In this document: positions 1 through 7,682 of the stretch, piece by piece
How positions within the stretch are numbered: position 1 is the first letter of the stretch
Layout: each line of letters begins with the position of its first letter
Assembly (NCBI GenBank): GCA_018650185.1
Contig: JABIGL010000184.1
Span: 1 to 33,074 of the forward strand
Direction: 5' to 3'
Source of the DNA: Chloroflexota bacterium
Lineage (GTDB): Bacteria; Chloroflexota; Dehalococcoidia; Lucifugimonadales; Lucifugimonadaceae
DNA length: 33,074 nucleotides
Position numbers and translations under genes: made by a program
The notes under the pieces: generated by a model
Database searches by the model: none
Seen by the model: only the letters and a program-made list of their open reading frames with translations
What the model was told of the DNA's origin: nothing

Positions 1-240
1 CGTCACAGTCCCGACTTCGGTCTCCGCCACCCACAACTTTTCGCCGTCAAACACCACATCTCGTGGTCCCTGGCCGACGACAAAGGTGCGCGATTCTAGG
101 GTTGTTGACGGTATATCCGCAGGCGTCGTCCCGCCGACATCCTTCTCGGTTTCGACCTCCAGAACGATGGCGACAACTACCGCGATCAACAGGCCGCCGA
201 TCAAGACGCGGGGGAGCTTGTCGCGCCAGCTCCGGGTCAC
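1..240 (-). CDS. Membrane-anchored beta-propeller protein, N-terminal part (runs off window)
   Basis: This is the first 80 codons of a gene that continues beyond base 1. The start is GTG at 240. Reading upstream in the same frame there is a TGA within nine codons and no ATG, GTG or TTG, so GTG is the first possible start. Residues 1-10 are basic, residues 11-27 form one hydrophobic segment (an uncleaved anchor or signal), then comes a Thr/Pro-rich spacer to about residue 50. From residue 55 the chain has the look of an NHL/YVTN-type propeller blade (GQGPRDVVFDGEKLWVAE). The product is probably an extracytoplasmic propeller tethered to the membrane; its ligand is unknown. The gene lies 34 nt downstream of the MenC-like gene on the same strand and may be cotranscribed with it. 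The blade assignment rests on one repeat only. Confidence 0.6.
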   Translation of the reverse strand, partial: MTRSWRDKLPRVLIGGLLIAVVVAIVLEVETEKDVGGTTPADIPSTTLESRTFVVGQGPRDVVFDGEKLWVAETEVGTVT

Positions 241-274
241 TTTGCGGTCCCGGTAATTTTTCGCTCAGGGGCCA

Positions 275-1381
275 TTAAGCGGGCGTCACCGTAGCGGACT
301 CGACCGTGTACTCCGCTAGTCGATCAGCGTCCGGTACGGGCAGACCTTCGGTGAACGGCATGAAGGTGTGCCTCTCGGTCAATTCATTGTCCGGTTGGCT
401 GAGATCACGCTTGTAAAACCGGGAAGACGGAAACAGGTCGCCCGGGTAGGTGAAGTTAGGAAGCGTGGCCAGCTCCACGCAGATCGCTGCACCAAGTGCA
501 CTTTCAAGCATCCCGCCGACCCAGACAGGTACGCCAGCGTCGCGGCAAATGTCATGGATCTTGATGGCGTTCGCAAGCCCGCCAACCCGGGCGGGCTTGA
601 TATTGATGTAACTTGCGGCGTCGATTTGAAGCGCTTGTTCGACCGCTCGAACGCTAATGGCGCTCTCGTCCAGGCAGACCGGAGTTTCTATCTTCTTTGC
701 GAGCTCCGCATGGTCGAGCAGGTCGTCGAACGCCAGCGGCTGTTCGATAAACGCCAGTCCCAGCTTATCGATCTCCTTGAACATCGGCAGATCGTCCAGC
801 GAGTACCCACCATTGCAGTCGATGTGAAAAACGGTGTCCGGGAATGCGCCCCGGACCGCTTTGAGCATGTCCAGGTCCCAGCCGGGTGCGGCCTTCAGCT
901 TGACCCTCGGGAATCCTGCATCGACTGCGATCTGGATATTACCCAGCAGCATGTCGTACGAGTCCTGGATTCCAAAGTCTGCCCCGGCGACCACCTCACG
1001 TGTCTCGCCGCCCAGTAGCCGATGGAGCGGGGTTCCGGTTGATTCGACCCGGAGTGCCCACGAAGCGATCTCAAGCGCCGCCTTGGCAAAGGTGTTGCCC
1101 TTGAACACGGACATGATTTCGTTCAGACCGTCCGCATCTTCGAACTCTTTGCCGACAACATGTGGACCGATGATCTCGGACAACAGCTTGAACACGCCGC
1201 CTGCACTCTCCGTGAGGTAGGTTGGTGATTCAAGCGGGGACGACTCCGACCATGCCACGGTGTCGCCATCTGTGACCTTCACCAGCACCGCATGGATGTC
1301 GTAGTCCTCTCCGTACGAGGTCCGCCACGGGTAAATGAGCGGCATGGCGACGTGATAGATGTCGATGCGGTCAAATTTCAT
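275..1381 (-). CDS. Enolase-superfamily enzyme of the MenC / N-acylamino acid racemase type
   Basis: 368 residues, full length for the family. The catalytic set is visible: the K-x-K motif at K161/K163, metal ligands D188 (FHIDCN), E213 (FIEQPL) and D238 (CLDES), and the opposite-face lysine K262 (INIKPARVGG). The C-terminal GGMLES motif near 290 is characteristic of the o-succinylbenzoate synthase / N-succinylamino acid racemase branch rather than of mandelate racemase proper. Family knowledge: these enzymes abstract the alpha-proton of a carboxylate held by Mg2+. The branch is promiscuous, so dehydration of SHCHC for menaquinone and racemisation of N-acyl amino acids are both possible. No other men gene is in the window, which favours a racemase or catabolic role, but that is inference. 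The ATG at 1381 sits directly before the conserved N-terminal strand (KFDRIDIYHV). Confidence 0.85.
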   Translation of the reverse strand: MKFDRIDIYHVAMPLIYPWRTSYGEDYDIHAVLVKVTDGDTVAWSESSPLESPTYLTESAGGVFKLLSEIIGPHVVGKEFEDADGLNEIMSVFKGNTFAKAALEIASWALRVESTGTPLHRLLGGETREVVAGADFGIQDSYDMLLGNIQIAVDAGFPRVKLKAAPGWDLDMLKAVRGAFPDTVFHIDCNGGYSLDDLPMFKEIDKLGLAFIEQPLAFDDLLDHAELAKKIETPVCLDESAISVRAVEQALQIDAASYINIKPARVGGLANAIKIHDICRDAGVPVWVGGMLESALGAAICVELATLPNFTYPGDLFPSSRFYKRDLSQPDNELTERHTFMPFTEGLPVPDADRLAEYTVESATVTPA

Positions 1382-1562
1382 GGCTGCCGGGCTGTCTTTC
1401 TTACAATCTCGTCGGGTGGTTACAGGTTGTTGCAGGGAGTCTATCGCGCAACAGAAAGCCTCAACTAGGCAGGTCCATCGTAAAAACTAAGCTTTCGAGG
1501 CGCGTCACAAGGCGCTGGTACGTGTAATATCTCGACAAACCTACCCGTAGATCAATGCATGA

Positions 1563-1598
1563 GAACGTTTCCTCACGTTCACCGGGATTCACGGGATT
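1563..1598. promoter_or_regulatory. Inverted repeat plus direct repeat upstream of the ThDP enzyme
   Basis: GAACGT (1563-1568) and ACGTTC (1575-1580) form a 6-bp inverted repeat with a 6-nt spacer. It is followed at once by a direct repeat CGGGATT (1583-1589 and 1592-1598). The cluster lies 16-51 nt before the ATG at 1614 and just before the ribosome binding site GGCGGAG (about 1600-1606). The position suits an operator or a 5' leader hairpin of the downstream gene. No regulator can be named from the sequence. Confidence 0.3.
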
Positions 1599-1613
1599 AG
1601 GCGGAGTAGAACG

Positions 1614-3983
1614 ATGGTCGCTGTAAATCAACCCGGAAGATCACAGGTCCAGCTCATCAGGGACAACGCCCGTGATCGGGTCCTGTGGCTGGCGACGGCC
1701 ATCATTCACTGGGCCAACAATGTGCGCGAAAGCACCGACGGTTCCAAGGTAGGGGGGCACCAGGCATCCTCCGCATCGTCCGCCGCAATTCTCACGGCTC
1801 TTTATTTCGAAACCCTCACCTCCGAGGACAGGGTGGCGATCAAGCCGCACGCCTCTCCGGTGTATCACGCCATTCAGTATCTGCTCGGAAATCTGGACGT
1901 GAAGTACCTACCGACCCTCCGAGAGTTCGGCGGGCTCCAGGCTTACCCGAGCCGTACCAAGGACCCGGATCGCCCCGATTTCTCTTCAGGCTCGGTAGGC
2001 CTGTCTCCGGGGGCCGTTACATTTGGGGCACTCGTCCGCGACTACCTGGACGGGCATGGCCTTGAACCCACGTCCGGTCGGTTCTTTGCCCACATGGGCG
2101 ACGCCGAGCTGGATGAAGGGTCGATCTGGGAGACGGTGACTGAACCTGCTATTCAGGGACTGGATCGTTGCACCTGGATCGTGGACCTCAACCGACAGAG
2201 TCTTGACCGCGTCGTCCCCGGAATTCGGGTGGCGAGATTCATGGAGATGTTCCGGGTCAACGGCTGGAACGTGGTGGTCGCCAAGTACGGGGAACAGCTA
2301 ACGGAGCTGATGGAGCTTCCGGGCGGCGAGGCGCTACGTTCGCGTATCGACGACATGCCGAACCAGGAGTACCAGGCGATGCTGGTCGCATCGCCATCAG
2401 AAGTGCGCGCTCGATTACTGGAAACGACTCGGGCACAGCGCGGCGATATCGAGCGTTGCGTGAGCGATTTTGATGACGAAGAGTTGCACCGACGGATCGC
2501 TGGTCTTGGTGGACACGATGTCGGGACGCTTGCGCGCTGCTATGAAGAGGCTTCGCGTGCCGACGGGCCATCGGTTGTATTTGCGTACACCGTGAAGGGT
2601 TGGGGACTGCCTATTGCGGCCGATCCGGCTAACCATTCGGCGCTCGTCACACAGGAACAGTACGAGGAGCTGGCGGACCACTTTGGCGTTGCGCCCGACT
2701 TCCCGTGGGACAAGTTCCCGGATGGCAGCGACGAGTCCATATATCTGTCACAAGCAGCACAGCGCCTGAACGCTACGCCGATCCCTGAAGAACCGCCGTT
2801 ATCCTTCAACGACACGGATCTGGGAATTACGAGTGCTGCATCTACCCAGGAGAGCTTTGCCCGAATCCTGCTTGAAATAGGGCGCACCTCTCCGGATGCG
2901 GCCGAACGGATTGTCACGGTTTCTCCTGACGTGGCTACGTCCACGAGCCTGGGATCGTGGATAAACCGGACCGGAGTCTGGCATCACAGCGATGCAACGG
3001 ACTTCTTTGACACCGAGACCCGGACGCTTCGGTGGACCGAGGGCCCGACCGGACGACACATCGAACTGGGACTCTCTGAGACGAGTCTTTTCCTGCTGCT
3101 GGGGCAACTGGGGCTTTCCAAAGAGCTTTCCGGCAGGCGACTAGTGCCGATCGGAACTCTTTACGACCCGTTCATTGTGCGAGGGCTGGACCCACTTGTT
3201 TACGGTGTTTACCAGGAGTCCAAGTTCATAGCGGTGGCCACGCCGTCCGGTGTGACGCTGAGCCCTGAAGGTGGGTCTCACCAGGGGATGCTTTCACCTT
3301 CGATCGGCATGGAGTTGCCGAACATCCGCTACTACGAGCCGACCTTTGCACGGGAGCTTGAGTGGATATTGCTTGAGTCAATCCGGGGGATCGGGTCTGG
3401 CGAGGGTGAATCGGTGTTTTTGCGACTCAGCACCAAGGTTGTTGATCAATCACTCTTTAATGATCCACGCGACGAAGCCGGGATTGACGCTTTACGAGAG
3501 GCTGTGTTGGGCGGTTGCTATCGATTGCGAACCGCCGATTCCGACGCAGACACGATAGTGAACCTGTTTGCGACAGGTGTGATGGTGCCTGAGGCCGTAG
3601 CCGCGATTCCGTTGCTGGAGAAAGAGGGGATTGGCGTCAATGTCTTCTCTGTAACCAGCCCGGACATGCTCCACCGTCGGATCAGAACCGCGGAGCAAGA
3701 GCAGATTAAGGCGCAGGATTCAGGGCCGTACGATCCTTCAGGGTTGCTTGCCCCGCATGAGATCGGTAGTCCGGTGGTGACGGTGATCGATGGATCACCA
3801 CATACGCTGGCCTTCATAGGCTCAGCGTTGGACAGTCCGTCAATCAACCTCGGTGTGGACACCTTCGGCCAGTCGGGGTCACGTCAGGATTTGTACGGTC
3901 TGTTCGGGATAGACACCGAGGGAATTTACGCCGCTGCGCTAGGCGTGGTGGACAGGGAACGCCGCCGCCGGACTCAGGGTTGA
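1614..3983 (+). CDS. AceE/transketolase-like ThDP-dependent enzyme
   Basis: 789 residues. The order of motifs matches the homodimeric pyruvate dehydrogenase E1 (AceE) branch of the transketolase family: GGHQASSASSA (about 48-57), HASPVYHAIQYL (79-90), FSSGSVGL (123-130), the ThDP-binding GDAELDEGS (162-170), and WIVDLNRQSLDRVVPG (188 on), where N193 is in the metal-ligand position. A pyrimidine-binding domain and a transketolase C-terminal domain follow. Family reaction: decarboxylation of a 2-oxo acid or transfer of a two-carbon unit on ThDP. The protein is about 100 residues shorter than proteobacterial AceE (about 890). No E2 or E3 gene is adjacent, so the true substrate and partner are uncertain. 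The start at 1614 has a good SD (GGCGGAG). The gene stands alone between oppositely oriented genes. Confidence 0.82.
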   Translation: MVAVNQPGRSQVQLIRDNARDRVLWLATAIIHWANNVRESTDGSKVGGHQASSASSAAILTALYFETLTSEDRVAIKPHASPVYHAIQYLLGNLDVKYLPTLREFGGLQAYPSRTKDPDRPDFSSGSVGLSPGAVTFGALVRDYLDGHGLEPTSGRFFAHMGDAELDEGSIWETVTEPAIQGLDRCTWIVDLNRQSLDRVVPGIRVARFMEMFRVNGWNVVVAKYGEQLTELMELPGGEALRSRIDDMPNQEYQAMLVASPSEVRARLLETTRAQRGDIERCVSDFDDEELHRRIAGLGGHDVGTLARCYEEASRADGPSVVFAYTVKGWGLPIAADPANHSALVTQEQYEELADHFGVAPDFPWDKFPDGSDESIYLSQAAQRLNATPIPEEPPLSFNDTDLGITSAASTQESFARILLEIGRTSPDAAERIVTVSPDVATSTSLGSWINRTGVWHHSDATDFFDTETRTLRWTEGPTGRHIELGLSETSLFLLLGQLGLSKELSGRRLVPIGTLYDPFIVRGLDPLVYGVYQESKFIAVATPSGVTLSPEGGSHQGMLSPSIGMELPNIRYYEPTFARELEWILLESIRGIGSGEGESVFLRLSTKVVDQSLFNDPRDEAGIDALREAVLGGCYRLRTADSDADTIVNLFATGVMVPEAVAAIPLLEKEGIGVNVFSVTSPDMLHRRIRTAEQEQIKAQDSGPYDPSGLLAPHEIGSPVVTVIDGSPHTLAFIGSALDSPSINLGVDTFGQSGSRQDLYGLFGIDTEGIYAAALGVVDRERRRRTQG

Positions 3984-4072
3984 ACGGGCGGGCTTTCGGT
4001 AAGAGCCGGAAGGTTTCTGACGATATGAACGTAACTCAGCCGTATCTTACTGAAAAGATGAATATTACAAAT

Positions 4073-4092
4073 AGTTAGTTATGTCACTAACT
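4073..4092. repeat. Short inverted repeat in the intergenic gap
   Basis: AGTTAG (4073-4078) and CTAACT (4087-4092) form a 6-bp inverted repeat with an 8-nt loop. It lies between the convergent ends of the ThDP enzyme gene (+) and the zinc-ribbon gene (-). There is no U-tract, so an intrinsic terminator is doubtful. Its right arm falls within a 10-mer (TCACTAACTT, 4084-4093) that recurs at 5250-5259. Confidence 0.3.
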
Positions 4093-4139
4093 TGATCAGC
4101 CCAAACTCTGATTGACCGACCGGCTATTGGACTAGCCGA

Positions 4140-4685
4140 CTATCTTCGGCGCCGTGATCGACCGAAGAATCCACCGGTTCCTGTCGACTCGGCACGCGCT
4201 TCTTCGGGTGTCGCTGCGCGTGCCTTGTACCCACTCAAATCTTGCGTGAGGTCGTCTGGGAGTAGGAGTTCTTCGTCCTCCTCGTCTTGTTCATCAATCT
4301 CCGGTTCGTCCCCATCCTCGGACATCATCCCGCGAATGAGGTGGGTCATTCGCCAGGCTGTTTTGTAGGTCACGCCTAACTCTTCTGCCAGCTCAGTTAT
4401 GGGGAGATCAGGGTCGATGGACGAGAGGATGTAGATGGCATAGAACCACTTCTTCAGAGGGGTGCGGGACTTGTGGTAAATGGTTCCAGCGGTTGGGTGA
4501 ACGTGGTGTCCACAGCGGTCACAGGAATAGGATTTCCTGGTCCGAATACGGTGGTGTTTGGTAACGCGATCACACGACTCACAGAAGATCCCATCCGGGA
4601 ACATCTGGTCTTTCAACCAGTCCAGACAGGCGTCCTCATCCGGGAACTCGATATCAAATGATCGTTGGTCTGTACGGCTTAGCAT
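4140..4685 (-). CDS. Stand-alone zinc-ribbon + HTH protein derived from an IS1595-type transposase
   Basis: 181 residues. Residues 10-90 are the N-terminal module of IS1595/ISXO2-type transposases: a W/F-rich entry, a zinc ribbon with C35-x-x-C38 and C55-x-x-C58, then the signature TIYHKSRTPLKKWFYAIY. Residues 96-118 are the helix-turn-helix (ITELAEELGVTYKTAWRM). After that the family normally carries a ~150-residue DDE-type catalytic domain. Here the chain becomes a strongly acidic linker (123-140) and ends in a basic tail (GRSRRRR). No catalytic fragment is found downstream. The reading frame is clean, so either it is a domesticated DNA-binding protein or a truncated transposase that has kept its frame. 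It is flanked by an AT-rich non-coding island on its 5' side, which supports a mobile-element origin. Regulatory targets are unknown. Confidence 0.7.
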   Translation of the reverse strand: MLSRTDQRSFDIEFPDEDACLDWLKDQMFPDGIFCESCDRVTKHHRIRTRKSYSCDRCGHHVHPTAGTIYHKSRTPLKKWFYAIYILSSIDPDLPITELAEELGVTYKTAWRMTHLIRGMMSEDGDEPEIDEQDEEDEELLLPDDLTQDLSGYKARAATPEEARAESTGTGGFFGRSRRRR

Positions 4686-5261
4686 TTCACCAGAATACCC
4701 CTACTCTAAAGGGATTCTCATATACCTGCTCAGAGGGAATATTATTATGTTGCACTGATAGTGGTATGGAAATAAAAACATACTTCTATGAAGTGATAAC
4801 TAGATAATGATTTTAGGAAGGAATATTTTATTTAGCGTTAGGATAAGAGATTTATGTGATCGTATCAGAAATACGATCACAACTTTAAGTACATGGCATG
4901 CAGGTATAGGTTAACACATACTATGATGGGATAAAAAGCAACTACACGATACGGTCGATTCGTTATACAGAGAATCACCGTTCCGGAAATGACGGATCAG
5001 GCATGATCGTGAACTGTTTGTCCGGTTGACGCGTCCGCCTAAGCTCTTTGGTCTGGTCCAGGCTGACGGCGACTCGACCGCACATCCAATGGACTCTTTA
5101 ACCAGGCTCCAACATGGCCTGTGGCCGGCCGTTTTCGGATAGATGACCCGTAGGTCGACAGAGTAGGTATGTCACGTCGTCAAGCAGAGCCACAAGAAAA
5201 CCTGGTGCAGATAAATCAAACACCGGGCCAGTCCGCAGAGTCTTTGTAATCACTAACTTAA
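4686..5261. other. AT-rich non-coding island
   Basis: About 575 bp without a credible gene. The first ~300 bp (4686 to about 4990) are far richer in A/T than the rest of the window. The second half returns to typical composition. It contains a long perfect palindrome (4855-4881) and the second copy of a flanking 10-mer (5250-5259). It is probably the upstream region of the zinc-ribbon gene plus remains of the element that brought it in. Confidence 0.5.
4855..4881. repeat. Perfect 11-bp-stem palindrome with 5-nt loop
   Basis: TGTGATCGTAT (4855-4865), loop CAGAA (4866-4870), ATACGATCACA (4871-4881). Every base of the two arms pairs. Neither strand has a T-tract after it, so it is not a typical intrinsic terminator. 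It lies about 170 bp upstream of the zinc-ribbon/HTH gene, which makes a protein-binding operator or a transposon-end relic plausible. Confidence 0.6.
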
Positions 5262-6428
5262 CTACCCTGCCGACAGATATTCCATAGCGGCTGAAACCCC
5301 GCTACTGGCCCGCGGGATGCCCGCTATATCCAGCCCCATCTCAACTCCGGACAGCGTTCCCATCAAGGTCAAATCGTTGAGATCGCCAAGATGACCGATC
5401 CTGAACGTCCAGCCTTTGACTTTGCCGAGACCTGTGCCGAGTGACATATCGAAACGGTCCAGAATTACTTTCCGTAAGTCGTCCGCGTCGACTCCGTCCG
5501 GCGTCACGATTGCCGTCAATGAACTGCTGTACTCCCGTTCATCCTTCGCCAGCAGATCGAGGCCCCATGCAGCGGCGGCTCTACGGGTTGCCTCGGCAAA
5601 CCGGTCATGCCGGGCGAAAACAGCATCCAGCCCCTCCTCTTCCAGCATCGTCAACGCCTCACGAAGTCCGTAAAGGAGGTTCGTGGCGGGCGTGTACGGG
5701 AAGAAACCGCCTGGATTCGTGTCCAACATCCCCTGCCAGTCCCAGTAAGACTTTGGGAGAGACGCATTCTTTGCCGCAGCCACCGCCCGTTCGCTCACGG
5801 CGTTAAATCCAAGACCCGGCGGGAGCATGAGCCCCTTTTGAGATCCACCGACCGTGACATCGATACCCCACTCATCGTGTCGATAGTCGATCGAACCCAG
5901 TGAAGAGATGGTATCCACCATCAAAAGCGCCGGGTGATCTGCTGCGTCGATAGCACCACGGACCTCTGCGATTCGGCTCGTCACGCCGGTCGAGGTCTCG
6001 TTATGCACAACTGCGACGGCCTTGATCTGGTGGCTGGAGTCTTCCGCCAGCCGTGCCTCGATCTGCGCCGGGTCGACCCCGTGGCGCCAGTCCCCGGGAA
6101 TGAAGTCGACCTCGATCCCCAACTTCCGGGCCATGGCGCACCACAGCGTCGAGAACTGACCTGTCTCAAACATCAAGATCCGGTCGCCGGCCGACAATGT
6201 GTTGACGAGCGCCGCCTCCCATGCGCCAGTGCCCGAGCCCGGAAACACGATGACATTGGAATCGGTCTTGAACACCTTCTTCAGCCCGGCCAGCACCTCA
6301 AGGGTCAGCTCGGAAAAATCAGGTCCACGGTGATCGATGGTCGGCGCGGCAATCGCACTGAGCACGCGATCCGGCACATTCGTCGGTCCGGGGATCTGGA
6401 GGAAGTGTCGTCCGGCCGGAGGGGTCAT
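5262..6428 (-). CDS. Serine/alanine-glyoxylate aminotransferase family protein
   Basis: 388 residues from the chosen start. This is a fold-type I PLP aminotransferase of the AGXT/serine-glyoxylate class. It shows QIPGPTNVP (11-19), the conserved DHRGPDF (32-38), PGSGTGAWEA (63-72), the HNETSTG motif (142-148), the PLP-contacting D172 (LLMVDTISS), and the Schiff-base lysine K198 in GGSQKGL. Family reaction: transfer of an amino group from serine or alanine to glyoxylate, giving glycine; related enzymes act on 2-aminoethylphosphonate or purine-derived substrates. The frame stays open for 34 more codons upstream (to 6530). I prefer the ATG at 6428 because an SD (AAGGAA) precedes it and homology starts just after it (MTPPAGRHFLQIPGP). 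The gene is transcribed divergently from the GNAT gene. Confidence 0.88.
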   Translation of the reverse strand: MTPPAGRHFLQIPGPTNVPDRVLSAIAAPTIDHRGPDFSELTLEVLAGLKKVFKTDSNVIVFPGSGTGAWEAALVNTLSAGDRILMFETGQFSTLWCAMARKLGIEVDFIPGDWRHGVDPAQIEARLAEDSSHQIKAVAVVHNETSTGVTSRIAEVRGAIDAADHPALLMVDTISSLGSIDYRHDEWGIDVTVGGSQKGLMLPPGLGFNAVSERAVAAAKNASLPKSYWDWQGMLDTNPGGFFPYTPATNLLYGLREALTMLEEEGLDAVFARHDRFAEATRRAAAAWGLDLLAKDEREYSSSLTAIVTPDGVDADDLRKVILDRFDMSLGTGLGKVKGWTFRIGHLGDLNDLTLMGTLSGVEMGLDIAGIPRASSGVSAAMEYLSAG

Positions 6429-6500
6429 AAAAGCTGATTCCTTCGTAAAGTGGGCGTGCGCTGGGCGCATTCTTTTTCGGATGATCAGGAGATCACTGCG

Positions 6501-6525
6501 CCGGACCGTAAAAATAGCTGTCCGG
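6501..6525. promoter_or_regulatory. Inverted repeat in the divergent intergenic region
   Basis: CCGGAC (6501-6506) and GTCCGG (6520-6525) form a 6-bp inverted repeat with a 13-nt AT-rich spacer. It sits about 75 nt upstream of the aminotransferase start in a 246-bp gap between divergent genes. This is a reasonable operator position, but no factor can be assigned. Confidence 0.25.
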
Positions 6526-6674
6526 TACATAGAGCGTCGTTGTCGCTGGAAATGGCCTCATTCAAGCCTGATCGTCTGATCAATTCATGCACAAAATGTA
6601 CACGGCAGAATATACGCCCAATTGTGACCTGTTAACGGGAGCTATCCATTGCCACTCGACGAGATGAATACCTA

Positions 6675-7505
6675 ATGCCGTCCGAGAAATTGAACCAGAC
6701 GATCCGGTCCTGGCAAGAGACGCGACTCGGCGTCTCGCTCCAGGCATCAGCGACCAATACGGTTCCGGTGCTCGAGCGACCCACAGCGGCAACAAGCGAT
6801 AGCCCTGGATTGGTCGCCGTGAGGTTCGATGGGCGGAGCGTGGCCGTGGCACGGAGAGATTGGGTTGAACCATCGAAGAAGGTGGTTTCAAACATGCACC
6901 CTGATCTATTGTTTACCGCGTTCGGCGCCTATGAACTGTCTCGAGTCACCCTCCCTGATGGAGCCTCTGTGTGGGGACCAAACTGGTACATGTTTGCGGA
7001 CTCCGACTCCTGGCAAGGTCTGATTGATGACCGGGTGACGAAGCTCAATCTTGGTGATCTTGGCGGGATCGACTTTGACCTGTTCTGGCACTGTTACGGT
7101 CCGGGATCGATGGCCGCATTCGCCGTGTATGAGGGCAACGATCTGGTCGCCCTATCTACCGTCACCGACCGTGGCACTCCCTTTATGGAGATAGGCGTCG
7201 ACGTGGTTCAGGGCGCACAGTCCTCGGGGCTTGGACTGGCCGTCGTTTCGGCCGCCGGTAACTGGATCATTGAGCAAGGCGGGCTGCCGCTGGCCACGGT
7301 CGCGCCATTCAATGTGCCGTCAACACGAACGCTCAGGCGTGCAGGGTTGGAGTACGGGATGACTGAGATGTCGGCTGTGGAAGGTCCGTTCAGGGTGCCT
7401 CCCCAGCCGATGGGGCGACCACTGCCGGATGCCGATATTTACGATTACTACCCGGATTGGGCCATGAATAAGGGCATTCGGCCGCGGTCTGAGTTGCGGG
7501 GCTGA
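6675..7505 (+). CDS. GNAT-family N-acetyltransferase-like protein
   Basis: 276 residues. The C-terminal half carries the GNAT acetyl-CoA fold features: a beta-4 strand (FMEIGVDVV), the pyrophosphate-binding turn in QSSGLGLAVVSAAGNWI (about 180-196), and the NVPSTRTLRRAGLEYG segment (about 213-228), typical of beta-5/alpha-4 in the FR47-like branch. The N-terminal half (1-130) is not recognisable and contains a Trp/Tyr-rich patch (WGPNWYMFAD). Acetyl-CoA-dependent N-acetylation is likely; the substrate is unknown. The start is the ATG at 6675, but no strong SD is visible. An upstream ATG at 6663 is in the same frame but hits a TAA three codons later, so it cannot be the start. Confidence 0.7.
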   Translation: MPSEKLNQTIRSWQETRLGVSLQASATNTVPVLERPTAATSDSPGLVAVRFDGRSVAVARRDWVEPSKKVVSNMHPDLLFTAFGAYELSRVTLPDGASVWGPNWYMFADSDSWQGLIDDRVTKLNLGDLGGIDFDLFWHCYGPGSMAAFAVYEGNDLVALSTVTDRGTPFMEIGVDVVQGAQSSGLGLAVVSAAGNWIIEQGGLPLATVAPFNVPSTRTLRRAGLEYGMTEMSAVEGPFRVPPQPMGRPLPDADIYDYYPDWAMNKGIRPRSELRG

Positions 7506-7630
7506 TTCCCGCTGTCACCGGTGGCCGAGGTTTTCCCCTCACACCGACTAGAGGGATCGCGTTGACGTGTGACGGACCCTTCGAGAGCCTCCGGGTGGGT
7601 TCTCGCTGGTTCTTGGTCGATGCCTCGTCG

Positions 7631-7682
7631 TTGTAGGGGCGGGCAGCGGGCCGCCCGGGGACGGATACGAATCCGCCCCCTA
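7631..7682. repeat. Nested palindromic repeat (REP/MITE-like) overlapping a stop codon
   Basis: TAGGGGC (7634-7640) pairs imperfectly with GCCCCCTA (7675-7682). Inside are two smaller dyads: GGGCGG/CCGCCC (arms near 7640 and 7651) and CGGAT/ATCCG (7662-7666 and 7671-7675). The layout, with flush GTAGGGGCGG and CCGCCCCCTAC ends, is that of short palindromic repeats dispersed in many GC-rich bacterial genomes. Its right end supplies the stop codon (TAG, 7680-7682) of the O-antigen-ligase-like gene. Only one copy is seen in this window. Confidence 0.5.

Larger units (their letters stand above)
4084..5259. repeat. Direct 10-mer repeats bracketing the transposase-derived gene and AT-rich island
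   Basis: TCACTAACTT occurs at 4084-4093 and again in the same orientation at 5250-5259. The copies bracket the zinc-ribbon/HTH gene and the AT-rich non-coding stretch. They could be a target-site duplication left by insertion of a now-degraded element. No convincing terminal inverted repeats are seen just inside the copies, and IS1595 elements usually duplicate 8 bp, so chance is a serious alternative. Confidence 0.2.

Noticed and set aside
368-1018. 216-codon open frame on the + strand
   Set aside because: Lies antisense inside the MenC-like gene, whose catalytic residues are all intact.
4855-4881. CRP/FNR-type operator because of TGTGA...TCACA ends
   Set aside because: The half-sites are separated by 17 nt instead of 6, so the dyad does not fit that family.
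6429-6530. 34-codon N-terminal extension of the aminotransferase
   Set aside because: No family similarity, Arg-rich shadow-like content, and a good SD stands before the internal ATG at 6428.
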